From NCBI RefSeq assembly GCF_040049215.1, contig NZ_JBDZDN010000004.1, positions 248,001-312,000 of the forward strand: DNA of 64,000 bases, in the 5' to 3' direction. Under the pieces are notes generated by a model, which was given only the letters and a program-made list of their open reading frames with translations, did no database searches and was not told where the DNA came from. Positions 53,064 to 61,038 of the stretch are shown here, one piece after another; position 1 is the first letter of the stretch; every line of letters begins with the position of its first letter. The DNA comes from Mesorhizobium_K sp040049215 (lineage in GTDB: Bacteria > Pseudomonadota > Alphaproteobacteria > Rhizobiales > Rhizobiaceae). Position numbers and translations under genes: made by a program.

Positions 53064-53076
53064 AACTCATTGATTT

Positions 53077-53154
53077 CTAGTGTCGTTTTTTGATTTCGAA
53101 GTTCGCTCTGAGCGCGATATCAAAATCAAACGAACTTCGAAATCACGACACTAG
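53077..53154. repeat. 78-base palindromic element, copy 2
   Basis: Outer arms CTAGTGTCG/CGACACTAG and inner arms TGATTTCGAAGTTCG/CGAACTTCGAAATCA pair perfectly, with TTTTT unpaired on the left and a 25-base centre containing GCGATATCAA. Same total length as copy 1, 13 bases away. The inner arms differ from copy 1, but in paired fashion. Confidence 0.85.
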
Positions 53155-53166
53155 GGGAGACGGGAA

Positions 53167-54315
53167 GTGAAAAAGACGACGGTCCGGCTGGTCTTCGCGT
53201 TGATCGCGGTCACCTATGTGCTGACGCATTTCATCGGCCACGCGCATGCGCAGAGTTCGCTCGGCATCGGTACCAACGAGGCGATCGTTCCCTCGACCGG
53301 CCTGTTCGGCGGCTGGCTCGCCTGGATCAATTTGCAGCAGCAGCACTTCTACCGCGCGCTGACCGGCGCACTGAAAGGCATGCGCGAGGACGGCAGCAAG
53401 CTGTGGGTGCTGATTGGACTGTCTTTCGCCTACGGCGTCTTCCATGCTGCCGGCCCCGGCCATGGCAAGGCGGTGATCTCCTCCTACATGCTCGCCAACG
53501 AAGTGGCGCTGAGGCGCGGCATCATGCTCTCCTTCGTTTCCGCCTTCCTGCAGGCGCTGACCGCGATCCTCGTCATGGCGCTGGTATTCCTGGTGCTGCG
53601 CGGCACCTCGGTGTCGATGACCGACGCGACCTGGTTCCTCGAAGTAGCGAGCTACGTGCTGATCACGCTCTTCGGCGCTTGGCTCCTGTGGCAGAAGACC
53701 GGGCATCGGCTGCTGTCGCTGTTCGGCGTCAACCCGGCCCATAGCCTTTCGGCCGCGCATGCGCATGGGCACGGACAGAGCCATGCGCATTCACATGCGC
53801 ACAGCCACACGGCGCTTTCTCATGCGCACAGCCACGCGGAGGCGCATGCGCACGCCCATCACGCCCATGCGCACGACGACCATCATGGGCATGATCACCA
53901 TCATCACGGGCATGCGCATGTTCACGCCGCCGGAGAGGTCTGCGAGACCTGCGGGCACAGCCACGCGCCAGACCCGGCGATGCTGTCGGGCGACCGCTTC
54001 AGCTGGAAGACAGCGTGGTCGGCGGTCGCGGCAGTGGGGCTCAGGCCCTGCTCGGGCGCGCTGATCGTTTTGACCTTCGCTTTCCTCAACGGGCTTTTCG
54101 TCGGCGGCGTGCTGTCGGTCTTCGCCATGGCGGTGGGCACGGCAATCACCGTCTCGGCGCTGGCGACAATGGCCGTCACTGCCAAGAACTGGGCGGTCGC
54201 CTATGCCGGCGACGGCCGCGCCGGCAACCACGTGCACGCGACGATCGAGATCGCGGGAGCGGCGCTGGTCTTTGCGCTCGGCCTGCTGCTGCTGAGTGCG
54301 AGCCTGGCGGGATAG
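53167..54315 (+). CDS. NicO/RcnA-type nickel/cobalt transporter with histidine-rich loop
   Basis: A 382-residue membrane protein. N-terminal helix (LVFALIAVTYVLTHFIGHAH), then YGVFHAAGPGHGKAVISSYM, the NicO metal motif. A cytoplasmic or periplasmic loop of about 75 residues (195-270) is almost all His, Ala, Gly, Ser and Asp, and ends with a Cys pair (VCETCGHSH). After the loop come GLRPCSGALIVLTFAFLNG and more helices. It probably exports Ni or Co, or moves Zn; substrate is not proven. DUF1007 upstream is its usual neighbour. Confidence 0.88.
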   Translation: MKKTTVRLVFALIAVTYVLTHFIGHAHAQSSLGIGTNEAIVPSTGLFGGWLAWINLQQQHFYRALTGALKGMREDGSKLWVLIGLSFAYGVFHAAGPGHGKAVISSYMLANEVALRRGIMLSFVSAFLQALTAILVMALVFLVLRGTSVSMTDATWFLEVASYVLITLFGAWLLWQKTGHRLLSLFGVNPAHSLSAAHAHGHGQSHAHSHAHSHTALSHAHSHAEAHAHAHHAHAHDDHHGHDHHHHGHAHVHAAGEVCETCGHSHAPDPAMLSGDRFSWKTAWSAVAAVGLRPCSGALIVLTFAFLNGLFVGGVLSVFAMAVGTAITVSALATMAVTAKNWAVAYAGDGRAGNHVHATIEIAGAALVFALGLLLLSASLAG

Positions 54316-54324
54316 CGCCCTGCC

Positions 54325-54747
54325 CTAAGGCTTGGCGGCCTCAAGAACCTTGGCCATCCTGGCGCGCCAGTCCCTGCCGCTCGCCTTGAACCTGGCAAGC
54401 GTATCCGGATCGACGCGAAGGGTTACGGCTTCCTTCGGCTTCTCGACCCGGGGACGGCCGCGCGCGCGCTGGATGCTCTCGTAGAGGTCGGGCAGTGCCT
54501 CTTTCATAGGGCGCATTCTCGCGAAATCTTCGGCGGTAAGCGGTCGCTCGATTTCCGGGTCTGGTCCGATGAGTTCGCCGGTAGCGTCATCAACCCACCA
54601 GCCGTCTTCGTCCTGGTGGACGGCGCCAGCAGCAATGAGAGCTTTCATCTCGCGGTTATAGACATCCCATCGGCGCTGCATCTCGGCGGCGTCTTCCTCG
54701 CTGTCCATGAGGTCCTTGGTAATGAACTGAGGCCACTTGCTGGTCAT
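54325..54747 (-). CDS. brnA: BrnA-type antitoxin
   Basis: A 140-residue protein. The C-terminal 40 residues (KPKEAVTLRVDPDTLARFKA, SGRDWRARMAKVLEAAK) match the BrnA ribbon-helix-helix region. The N-terminal part is longer than in most BrnA and has an acidic patch (DEDGWWVDDATGELIGPDPE). It neutralises BrnT and should bind the operon promoter. The ATG overlaps the brnT stop (ATGA), with toxin first, as is usual for BrnTA. Confidence 0.85.
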   Translation of the reverse strand: MTSKWPQFITKDLMDSEEDAAEMQRRWDVYNREMKALIAAGAVHQDEDGWWVDDATGELIGPDPEIERPLTAEDFARMRPMKEALPDLYESIQRARGRPRVEKPKEAVTLRVDPDTLARFKASGRDWRARMAKVLEAAKP

Positions 54748-54992
54748 GAGCGGTTTCTTTCGGCTTTGCTCGCCCGACGCATGGAGATGATGGAAAGAGC
54801 TTCCGACCCTAGCGGGCGGAACACAACAGCGATGATCGTAATGCCTTCGAACTCGCCCACGGCGAGAAAGCGGCCCGACTTGGCATCCTCGAGACGGGCG
54901 TTTTCGAAGAACTCGCTGGTAAGGACAGCGAAATCCAAACCGTGCTTCGCGATGTTCTGCTGCCGCTTCGGTTCGTCCCAGACGAGCCTCAC
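54744..54992 (-). CDS. brnT: BrnT-type ribonuclease toxin
   Basis: An 82-residue protein matching BrnT: WDEPKRQQNIAKHGLDF at the N-terminus and ALSIISMRRASKAERNR at the C-terminus, the conserved regions that carry its likely catalytic residues. BrnT is an RNase-like toxin that stops translation. The start is GTG 54992, with no ribosome site and a predicted transcript start close to it. The antitoxin gene overlaps it. Confidence 0.85.
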   Translation of the reverse strand: MRLVWDEPKRQQNIAKHGLDFAVLTSEFFENARLEDAKSGRFLAVGEFEGITIIAVVFRPLGSEALSIISMRRASKAERNRS

Positions 54993-54998
54993 GGATTA

Positions 54999-55042
54999 TT
55001 CGTACACGAAAAATCCAGGGTCGTCAAAATAAATGTGTACGA
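54999..55042 (-). promoter_or_regulatory. brnTA promoter with inverted repeat
   Basis: On the minus strand TTGACG (55022-55027) and TACGAA (54999-55004) are 17 bases apart. The inverted repeat TCGTACAC/GTGTACGA (55000-55007 and 55035-55042) spans the promoter, one half overlapping the -10 box. This is a good layout for self-repression by BrnA. Confidence 0.55.
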
Positions 55043-55062
55043 TAAATGACTGGGCGGCATGG

Positions 55063-55269
55063 CTACTTCCCTCGCCGGCTCTGGCTCCTGCCGCGCAGCC
55101 AGAAGACCAGGAAGAATGCGGCGACGAAGAGCACGGCGATGATGCCGGCTGCGGCGGTGGAACGATTGCCGACCGCGATCATGACCTTCGGCAGATAGAA
55201 GGCGCCGAGGCCGAAGACGGCAAGCAGGACGGCGGCGGCGATTGCCGAGTTGCGGTTTTCGGGGGTCAT
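55063..55269 (-). CDS. Small two-helix membrane protein
   Basis: A 68-residue protein with two membrane helices (AIAAAVLLAVFGLGAFYLPK; AAAGIIAVLFVAAFFLVFWL) and a basic C-terminus (RGRSQSRRGK). No family is recognised. It lies seven bases after the dehydrogenase gene on the same strand and is probably co-transcribed with it. Confidence 0.65.
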   Translation of the reverse strand: MTPENRNSAIAAAVLLAVFGLGAFYLPKVMIAVGNRSTAAAGIIAVLFVAAFFLVFWLRGRSQSRRGK

Positions 55270-55276
55270 TCGGCAA

Positions 55277-56035
55277 TCACAGCGAAAACCCGCCGTCGAC
55301 GCTGATCACCGTGCCCGTCGTGAAGGCGGCTTCGTCGGAGGCGAGGTAGACGACAACAGGCGCGATCTCGGCGGCGTCGGCGACGCGGCCCATCGGCTGC
55401 CGCTGCACGAACATTTCGAGCGCCTTTTCCTTGCTGCCCCACTCCTTGCCGAGAGTCTCGACGCGGTCTTCCCACGAGGGCGACTTGAACGTGCCGGGCG
55501 CGACAGCATTGCAGCGCACGCCGTCGCGGATGAAGTCGGCCGCGACCGCCTTGGTGAGGCCTATGACGGCGGCCTTGCTGGCGCCGTAGGCGTAGCGGTT
55601 CGGGATGCCCCGCACCGAGGATGCGCCTGAAGCGATGTTGACGATGGAACTCGTCCCGCCGCTTTCCTTGGCCCGCGCGAGCATGCCCGGGAGAAAGGCT
55701 TTGATGGTGCGGTGCATGGATTTCACGTTGAGGTCGAAGGAAAAGTCCCAGTCCTTCTCGCTGGTGGTGAGCACCGTGCCGTGATGCACGTAGCCGGCGA
55801 CGTTGACCAGGATGTCGACCGGCCCGATCTTCGCCGCATAGGCGTCGACCGCTTTGGTCGACAGCACGTCGAGCCTAGCCTTTTTGGCCCGCGCCAGGCC
55901 TTCCAGCTTCTCGCGGGAAACGTCGGAAGCGTGGACGGTCGCGCCTTCCGCGACGAAGGCCTCGGCGATCGCCCTGCCGATGCCCTGCCCCGCCGCGGTA
56001 ACCACCGCGATCTTCCCCTTAAGCCTGCCTGCCAT
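55277..56035 (-). CDS. Short-chain dehydrogenase/reductase (SDR)
   Basis: A 252-residue classical SDR. The cofactor motif is TAAGQGIGRAIAEAF, followed by NVAGYVHHG (NAG-type motif), catalytic Ser in IVNIASGASSV and Tyr-x-x-x-Lys in YAYGASKAA. The end, FTTGTVISVDGGFSL, is typical. HASDVS after the second strand suggests NAD(H) preference. It is similar to the BDH2/DHRS6 type of 3-hydroxybutyrate dehydrogenase, but substrate cannot be read from sequence. The CDF exporter gene lies 35 bases upstream. Confidence 0.9.
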   Translation of the reverse strand: MAGRLKGKIAVVTAAGQGIGRAIAEAFVAEGATVHASDVSREKLEGLARAKKARLDVLSTKAVDAYAAKIGPVDILVNVAGYVHHGTVLTTSEKDWDFSFDLNVKSMHRTIKAFLPGMLARAKESGGTSSIVNIASGASSVRGIPNRYAYGASKAAVIGLTKAVAADFIRDGVRCNAVAPGTFKSPSWEDRVETLGKEWGSKEKALEMFVQRQPMGRVADAAEIAPVVVYLASDEAAFTTGTVISVDGGFSL

Positions 56036-56070
56036 GATGTTTCCCTGATGAGTGCCCGTTGTCGGATTGT

Positions 56071-57099
56071 TTAGTGCAGATGTTTCGGCGATGCGTCGGT
56101 GCAGACGCCAAATTCAGGCTCGACGGTGGCGTGCTCGATGCCGTGCTTGCCCGCCAGCCGCGACTTGATGGCGCTGACGGCAGTGTAAGCGTCCGTGCCT
56201 TCGGTCAGGCAGGCGTGCAGCGTCGCCATGTTCTTGGTGCCGTCCATCGACCAGACATGCATGTGGTGGATCTCGCGCACGCCGGCGACATTGGCCTGGA
56301 TATCCTTCGCGATGCCGTCGCGGTCTAGGCTGTCAGGCACGCCTTCGAGCAGCACATGCGCGGCCTCGCGCATCAGCGACCAGGCGGTGGAGAGGATGAG
56401 CAGCGCGACGAGCACGGACAGGATCGGATCGATGGGTGTCCAGCCGGTCCAAAGGATGACGAGCGCCGCGACGATCGCCGCCGCAGAACCGAGCATGTCG
56501 CCCAGCACATGCAGGATAGCGCCTCGCATGTTGAGGCTGTGGCGGTCGCCGCCATGCAACACGACGAAGCCGGCGATGTTGACCAGCAGGCCGAGCGTGG
56601 CGACCACCAGCATCGGCCCGCCCAGCACCGGCTCCGGCACCATGAACCGGCGCGCCGCCTCGTAGACGATCCACACGGCGACGGCGAAAATGGTTATGCC
56701 GTTGGTGTAGGCTACCAGCGTCTTCACGCGGCCGAAGCCGTAGGTGAGGCTCGACGTGGCGGCGCGCCCGCTGAGCCGGAATGCGTACCAGGCGAGGCCG
56801 AGCGCGATCGAGTCGGTCAGCATGTGGCCGGCGTCGGCGAGCAGCGCCAGCGAGCCGGTGAGGAAGCCGCCGATCGCCTCCGCGACCATGAAGCCGCCGG
56901 TCAGGCAGGCGGCGATCAGAACGCGCGTTTGGTCGGTCGCGCCGTGGACATGGCCTGCGCCATGGCTGTGACCGGAATGATCATGGCCGGCGTGGCTGTG
57001 GCCTGCGTGATCGTGACCTGCGTGGTCATGATCCCCATGGTCGTGATCATCGTGGTCGTGATCGTGGCTATGGCCGCCACGACCGGGGGAAGCTGCCAC
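56071..57099 (-). CDS. CDF family cation efflux protein with histidine-rich N-terminus
   Basis: A 342-residue cation diffusion facilitator. The first 50 residues are a His/Asp/Gly tract (SHDHDHDDHDHGDHDH and more), a metal buffer. The helices carry the HxxxD-type sites LLADAGHMLTDSIALGLAWY and ILHVLGDMLGSAAAIVAALV, and a C-terminal domain has IHHMHVWSMDG. Zn is the most likely ion, with Co or Cd possible. The start is GTG 57099. No metal-dependent regulator is adjacent. Confidence 0.92.
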   Translation of the reverse strand: MAASPGRGGHSHDHDHDDHDHGDHDHAGHDHAGHSHAGHDHSGHSHGAGHVHGATDQTRVLIAACLTGGFMVAEAIGGFLTGSLALLADAGHMLTDSIALGLAWYAFRLSGRAATSSLTYGFGRVKTLVAYTNGITIFAVAVWIVYEAARRFMVPEPVLGGPMLVVATLGLLVNIAGFVVLHGGDRHSLNMRGAILHVLGDMLGSAAAIVAALVILWTGWTPIDPILSVLVALLILSTAWSLMREAAHVLLEGVPDSLDRDGIAKDIQANVAGVREIHHMHVWSMDGTKNMATLHACLTEGTDAYTAVSAIKSRLAGKHGIEHATVEPEFGVCTDASPKHLH

Positions 57100-57129
57100 A
57101 ACAGGCCTCTCTGGTAACGAAATAACCTT

Positions 57130-57804
57130 TCACGCCAAAGACTTACGAAAATCTTCCAGGCGCCTTTTCTGGTTTCCGTCACTATCAAAATTGTCGGGAT
57201 GGAGCCAGCCCTCATATGCCTTTCTCAAACCCGGCCATTCCTTGTCGATGATCGAATACCAGGCGGTGTCGCGGTTCTCGCCCTTGACGATCATGTGCTG
57301 GCGGAAGACGCCCTCGAACTGGAAGCCGAAACGCTCGGCCGCGCGTTTCGACGGTTCGTTGCGGTTGTTGCACTTCCATTCGTAGCGACGGTAGCCGAGC
57401 TCGTCGAAGACGTATTGCGCGAACAGGAACTGCGCCTCGGTCGCGGCAGGCTTGCGCGCGACAAGCGGCCCCCAGAGGATATTGCCGATCTCGATGACGC
57501 CAAAGGTGGGGTCGATGCGCATCAGCGTCTGGCGCCCGGCGACCTTGTCCGAAGCCTTGTCGATGACGGTGAAGAAGAGCGGGTCCTCGCTCGTCTGAAC
57601 CTTCTCCAGCCAGGGCTGGAAGGCGGCGCGACCCTCGGGACTCGCCTCGAAGAGCCAGCGGAAGCGCTCTGGGTCCGCGGTCGCCGCCTCGTAAAGCCCG
57701 TCGCCGTGTGCGGCGGCCGAGAGCGGCTCCAGGCGCACATAGCGCCCGTCAAGCACCTTGCGCTCGGGGTGTGGACGCTGAGTCCAGTTTTTCAGGTCGG
57801 TCAT
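57130..57804 (-). CDS. GNAT family acetyltransferase (RimJ/RimL-like)
   Basis: A 224-residue acetyltransferase of the ribosomal-protein-type GNAT group: YVRLEPLSAAAHGDGLYEAA, FGVIEIGNILWGPLVARKPA, ATEAQFLFAQYVFDELGYRR and CNNRNEPSKRAAERFGFQFE. The C-terminus ends FRKSLA. ATG 57804 begins MTDLKNWTQRPHP; the upstream in-frame extension overlaps the vapB promoter and is rejected. Acceptor unknown. It is divergent from vapB. Confidence 0.88.
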   Translation of the reverse strand: MTDLKNWTQRPHPERKVLDGRYVRLEPLSAAAHGDGLYEAATADPERFRWLFEASPEGRAAFQPWLEKVQTSEDPLFFTVIDKASDKVAGRQTLMRIDPTFGVIEIGNILWGPLVARKPAATEAQFLFAQYVFDELGYRRYEWKCNNRNEPSKRAAERFGFQFEGVFRQHMIVKGENRDTAWYSIIDKEWPGLRKAYEGWLHPDNFDSDGNQKRRLEDFRKSLA

Positions 57805-57821
57805 CGAAGAGCCTCGTCGGC

Positions 57822-57850
57822 TTGAGAATGGCTGCATAGCTGTATATGCT
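57822..57850 (+). promoter_or_regulatory. vapBC promoter and possible operator
   Basis: TTGAGA (57822-57827) and TATGCT (57845-57850) are 17 bases apart. The inverted repeat GCATA-N6-TATGC (57834-57849) covers the spacer and the -10 box, a likely site for VapBC self-control. Confidence 0.5.
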
Positions 57851-57873
57851 TCCACCCAATGGAGCTTGGGCCA

Positions 57874-58137
57874 ATGGCCATTACAATACGCAACCAGAAA
57901 ACCGAGGAACTGATCCGCAAAATCGGCCGCCGCACCGGCGAAGGGCCGAGCGCCGTGGTGCGCCGGCTGGCGGAGCGGGAAGCGGGCGGCCAGGATAATA
58001 CGGTTCCGGAGGACGAGGTGCGGCGCAGGATGCAGCGCTTCGACGACCTTGCCAAGAAGTATCCTCAGACCGGACCCAAAATGAGCTGGAAAGAGATAGA
58101 AAAGGAAATGGACTCCATTTTCGGCGATGAACAGTGA
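57874..58137 (+). CDS. vapB: VapB-type antitoxin (type II toxin-antitoxin)
   Basis: An 87-residue protein starting MAITIRNQKTEELIRKIGRR and GEGPSAVVRRLAERE, the ribbon-helix-helix DNA-binding pattern of the Rhizobiales VapB/RHH_4 antitoxins. The charged C-terminus (RMQRFDDLAKKYPQTGPKMS) wraps the toxin. ATG 57874 has GGAG about nine bases upstream; ATG 57859 would add five residues. The stop overlaps the vapC GTG (GTGA). Confidence 0.85.
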   Translation: MAITIRNQKTEELIRKIGRRTGEGPSAVVRRLAEREAGGQDNTVPEDEVRRRMQRFDDLAKKYPQTGPKMSWKEIEKEMDSIFGDEQ

Positions 58138-58535
58138 TCGTCATCGACACGTCCGTTTTCGTCGCGATATTCAAGACAGAACCAATCGCACCGTCGCTGA
58201 GACTGCGCCTCGGCAAAGCCGCCGCCGCTATTGTGCCGGCGACCTGTCTCGTTGAAATCGCATTGTTGCGCCGCATGGACGAGCGGCTTTTGGATTGGGC
58301 GAGGGATCTGGTAAGCCAGCCACCCTTTCAGATCGTGGAACTCTCCACCCCCGAGGCAGAGATTGCTGCGGACGCGGCGAGACGTTTCGGCAAGGGCAGC
58401 GGGCATCCCGCTCAACTCAATTTTGGCGACTGCCTCGTCTACGCGGCAGCGAAGTTTAGAAACGTGCCGCTGCTTATTGCTGGCAACGATTTTATCAAGA
58501 CAGATATTGCCATCGCTGCCACCGAGGACAACTGA
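58134..58535 (+). CDS. vapC: VapC-type PIN-domain ribonuclease toxin
   Basis: A 133-residue PIN-domain protein. Acidic metal ligands are visible: Asp5 in MIVIDTSVFVAIF, Glu in ATCLVEIALL, and Asp in NFGDCLVYAAA with a following Asp in LIAGNDFIKTDI. VapC enzymes cleave tRNA or rRNA; the target here is unknown. The GTG start overlaps vapB. The aminotransferase gene begins one base after its stop. Confidence 0.9.
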   Translation: MIVIDTSVFVAIFKTEPIAPSLRLRLGKAAAAIVPATCLVEIALLRRMDERLLDWARDLVSQPPFQIVELSTPEAEIAADAARRFGKGSGHPAQLNFGDCLVYAAAKFRNVPLLIAGNDFIKTDIAIAATEDN

Positions 58536-58536
58536 C

Positions 58537-59745
58537 ATGCTCCATACAGTCGCCGCCTTCGACCGACTGGGCGAAGAGAACGCCTTCGCCGTGCTGGCCC
58601 GCGCCACCGCGCTGGCCGCACAGGGCAAGGACATCATCAACCTCGGCATCGGCCAGCCCGACTTCAAGACGCCTGGTCACATCGTCGAGGCCGCGATCAA
58701 GGCGCTGCGCGACGGCCATCACGGCTACACGCCGGCGACCGGGCTCTTGGCGACGCGCGAGGCGGTGGTGCGCCGCACGCTGACGACGACCGGCGTCGAG
58801 GTGTCGCCGGAGAATGTGATGATCCTGCCGGGGGGAAAGCCGACCATGTATGCGGCGATCATCATGTTCGGCGAGCCGGGCGCGGAGATTATGTATCCCG
58901 ACCCCGGCTTCCCGATCTACCGCTCGATGATCGAGTTCACAGGGGCAAAGCCGGTGCCGATCCCGATCCGCGAGGCGAACGGCTTTGCCTTCTCCGCCGA
59001 GGAGACGCTGGGGCTGATCACGCCCAGGACCCGGCTGATCATCCTCAACTCGCCGGCCAATCCGACCGGCGGCGTCACGCCGAAGGCCGAGATCGACAGG
59101 CTGGTGAAGGGGCTGGAGAAACACCCCGACGTCGCCATCCTGTCGGACGAGATCTACGACGTCATGACCTATGACGGCGAAAAGCACACCTCGCTCTTAA
59201 CCTATCCCGAGATCCGCGACCGGCTGATCGTGCTGAACGGCTGGTCGAAGACATGGGCGATGACCGGCTGGCGCATGGGCTGGTCTATCTGGCCGAACGG
59301 GGCAAAGAGCGCGAACCTCTACGACAAGGTGAGGAAGCTCGCCGTCAATTGCTGGTCCTGCGTGAACGCGCCTTCGCAGTTCGCCGGCATCGCTGCGATC
59401 GACGGGCCGCAGGACGATGTGGAGAAGATGATGAAGGCCTTCGACCGGCGCCGCAAGGTCGTGGTCGAGGGGCTGAACGACCTGCCCGGCATCTCCAGCA
59501 TCGTGCCGAAGGGCGCATTCTATGCCTTCCCGAATGTGTCGGGGACCGGTTGGAAGGCGAAGAAGCTCGCCTCCGAACTTCTGGACAATGCCGGCGTCGC
59601 GCTGATAGGCGGTCCGGACTTCGGCATCCTCGGCGAAGGTTACATCCGGCTTTCCTACGCCAATTCGGAGGAGAACATTCTCAAGGCTCTGGAGCGGATG
59701 AGGGAGTTTCTGGCCAGGACGCGTAACCACACCGGCGACGCGTGA
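58537..59745 (+). CDS. Class I/II pyridoxal phosphate aminotransferase
   Basis: A 402-residue enzyme of the aspartate/alanine aminotransferase type: NLGIGQPDFKTPGHIVEAAI, YPDPGFPIYRSMIEFTGAKP, LNSPANPTGGVTP, SDEIYDVMTYDG, PLP Lys in LNGWSKTWAMTGWRMG and GEGYIRLSYANS with the carboxylate-binding Arg. Substrate range is not clear. ATG 58537 starts one base after vapC, so the promoter of vapBC may drive it. Confidence 0.9.
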   Translation: MLHTVAAFDRLGEENAFAVLARATALAAQGKDIINLGIGQPDFKTPGHIVEAAIKALRDGHHGYTPATGLLATREAVVRRTLTTTGVEVSPENVMILPGGKPTMYAAIIMFGEPGAEIMYPDPGFPIYRSMIEFTGAKPVPIPIREANGFAFSAEETLGLITPRTRLIILNSPANPTGGVTPKAEIDRLVKGLEKHPDVAILSDEIYDVMTYDGEKHTSLLTYPEIRDRLIVLNGWSKTWAMTGWRMGWSIWPNGAKSANLYDKVRKLAVNCWSCVNAPSQFAGIAAIDGPQDDVEKMMKAFDRRRKVVVEGLNDLPGISSIVPKGAFYAFPNVSGTGWKAKKLASELLDNAGVALIGGPDFGILGEGYIRLSYANSEENILKALERMREFLARTRNHTGDA

Positions 59746-59754
59746 CGCCTGATC

Positions 59755-60387
59755 CTAGAGCCGGGTTGTAGCGAGCTTGAAACTGGCAAACAGGAAGAAG
59801 CAACCGAGGCCGGCTTCGATCCAGCGACGGGCCCGCATATAGGCGCTGCGAACCGGAGCGGAGGACAGAAGCAGCGCATAGCCGCCATGTCCAAGGAACG
59901 AGTTGACGAAGGCCACAGCGACGAACAGCGCGACCACCGGCAGCGGCGCGTCGCCGACCCCGCCGACGCTGGCGATCGCCAGCCAGAACATGATCGCCTT
60001 CGGGTTTGAGATCTGCAGCACGAAGCCGGCAAGCCCGGTGCGCCAGACGCTTTCGCGCCCGACCCGCCCGATGACGAGCTTCGGCGTCGAGGCCGCGTTG
60101 CGGAACGCCTTCCAGGCCAGCCAGGCGAGATAAGCCGCCCCGAGGATACGCAGGACGGTCATCAGTTGGGCGACCTGAGCAAGGACCGCCGTGACGCCGG
60201 CAACCGTCGCCACCGACAGCACGATCGACCCGCAGGCCACGCCGAAGGCGGTGACCACGGACGGCAGCCGGCCGCGGCTGGTCGCCACGCCGAGGATGAG
60301 CGCCACGCTGGGTCCCGGCGAGAGGATGCCCATCGCCTGGATCGACCAGGCAAGCAGCAGTTGCGGCAGGTATTCGGCGAGGTGCAT
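59755..60387 (-). CDS. LysE/RhtB family amino acid exporter
   Basis: A 210-residue membrane protein with five or six helices. The family signature SPGPSVALILGVATSRGRLP is at residues 22-41, followed by ILGAAYLAWLAWKAFRNA and GFVLQISNPKAIMFWLAIAS. It probably exports an amino acid or related molecule. ATG 60387 (MHLAEYLPQ) gives the normal length; GTG 60423 would add 12 residues. It is convergent with the aminotransferase gene. Confidence 0.88.
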   Translation of the reverse strand: MHLAEYLPQLLLAWSIQAMGILSPGPSVALILGVATSRGRLPSVVTAFGVACGSIVLSVATVAGVTAVLAQVAQLMTVLRILGAAYLAWLAWKAFRNAASTPKLVIGRVGRESVWRTGLAGFVLQISNPKAIMFWLAIASVGGVGDAPLPVVALFVAVAFVNSFLGHGGYALLLSSAPVRSAYMRARRWIEAGLGCFFLFASFKLATTRL

Positions 60388-60553
60388 CTTTTTCCCGGAC
60401 GCGGAGATGTTCAGCGCCAGCACGGGGTATCACAACCGCTCCCGACAGCATCATGGCAGGAGACGGCTGCGGTTTGGCGCAAGACACCACCCTTGGCGCA
60501 ACGCAGCGCGCGTGATCAATTGCGCACGGTTTTTTCGGAAGAAGGTGTTCCCC

Positions 60554-60916
60554 ATGCTCTACGCAATTCTCGCCTATCACGAGGAAGCGAAGATCTCATC
60601 GCTGACATCGGAGGAAGATGCCGCACTCATGGGCCGACTTCTGGAAGTCCAGGCGAAGATGGTCGAGGACGGCAGCCTTGGCCCGCAGGTGCGTCTGAGC
60701 GCGACCAAGGAGGCACGCACCGTGCGCGCCAGCGGGATGGTTCTCGACGGTCCCTTCGCCGAGACCAAGGAACAACTGCTGGGCTTCTACGTCGTGAACT
60801 GCGACACCCACGACGCCGCGATCGCCATCGCCAAAGAGCTACAGCAGGTCAACAAGACGGCAGTCTATGAGGTCCGGCCCGTCATCCTCCATGTTCCCGG
60901 CGCGCCACTTTCCTGA
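60554..60916 (+). CDS. YCII-related (DGPF) domain protein
   Basis: A 120-residue protein of the YCII/DGPF family: MLYAILAYHEEAKISSLTSE, VRLSATKEARTVRASGMVLD, GPFAETKEQLLGFYVVNCDT and AIAIAKELQQVNKTAVYEVR. It keeps the DGPFAETKE motif. Function is unknown; the fold is a ferredoxin-like dimer. Such genes often sit beside ECF sigma factors, but none is seen here. ATG 60554 follows GAAGGTGTTCCCC. Confidence 0.88.
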   Translation: MLYAILAYHEEAKISSLTSEEDAALMGRLLEVQAKMVEDGSLGPQVRLSATKEARTVRASGMVLDGPFAETKEQLLGFYVVNCDTHDAAIAIAKELQQVNKTAVYEVRPVILHVPGAPLS

Positions 60917-61038
60917 TTGCACTCTCAATTTCCCTCCACAATCGAGTTTTGCCGCCCCGGCGGTTGGCGTCGGCTTCCGCATTGCGTAGATAGGTCCATG
61001 GGGAGGATCGACGCCAGCGATTAGCAAGGACCCATCAC

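Noticed and set aside
53750..53940. Repeated CATGCGCA-type units as a possible CRISPR or tandem repeat array
   Set aside because: They are codons for the His/Ala-rich loop of the NicO protein, with irregular spacing and no spacers.
56916..57099. Short GTGATC/GTGGTC-type repeats near the CDF gene start
   Set aside because: They encode the His/Asp-rich N-terminus of the exporter.
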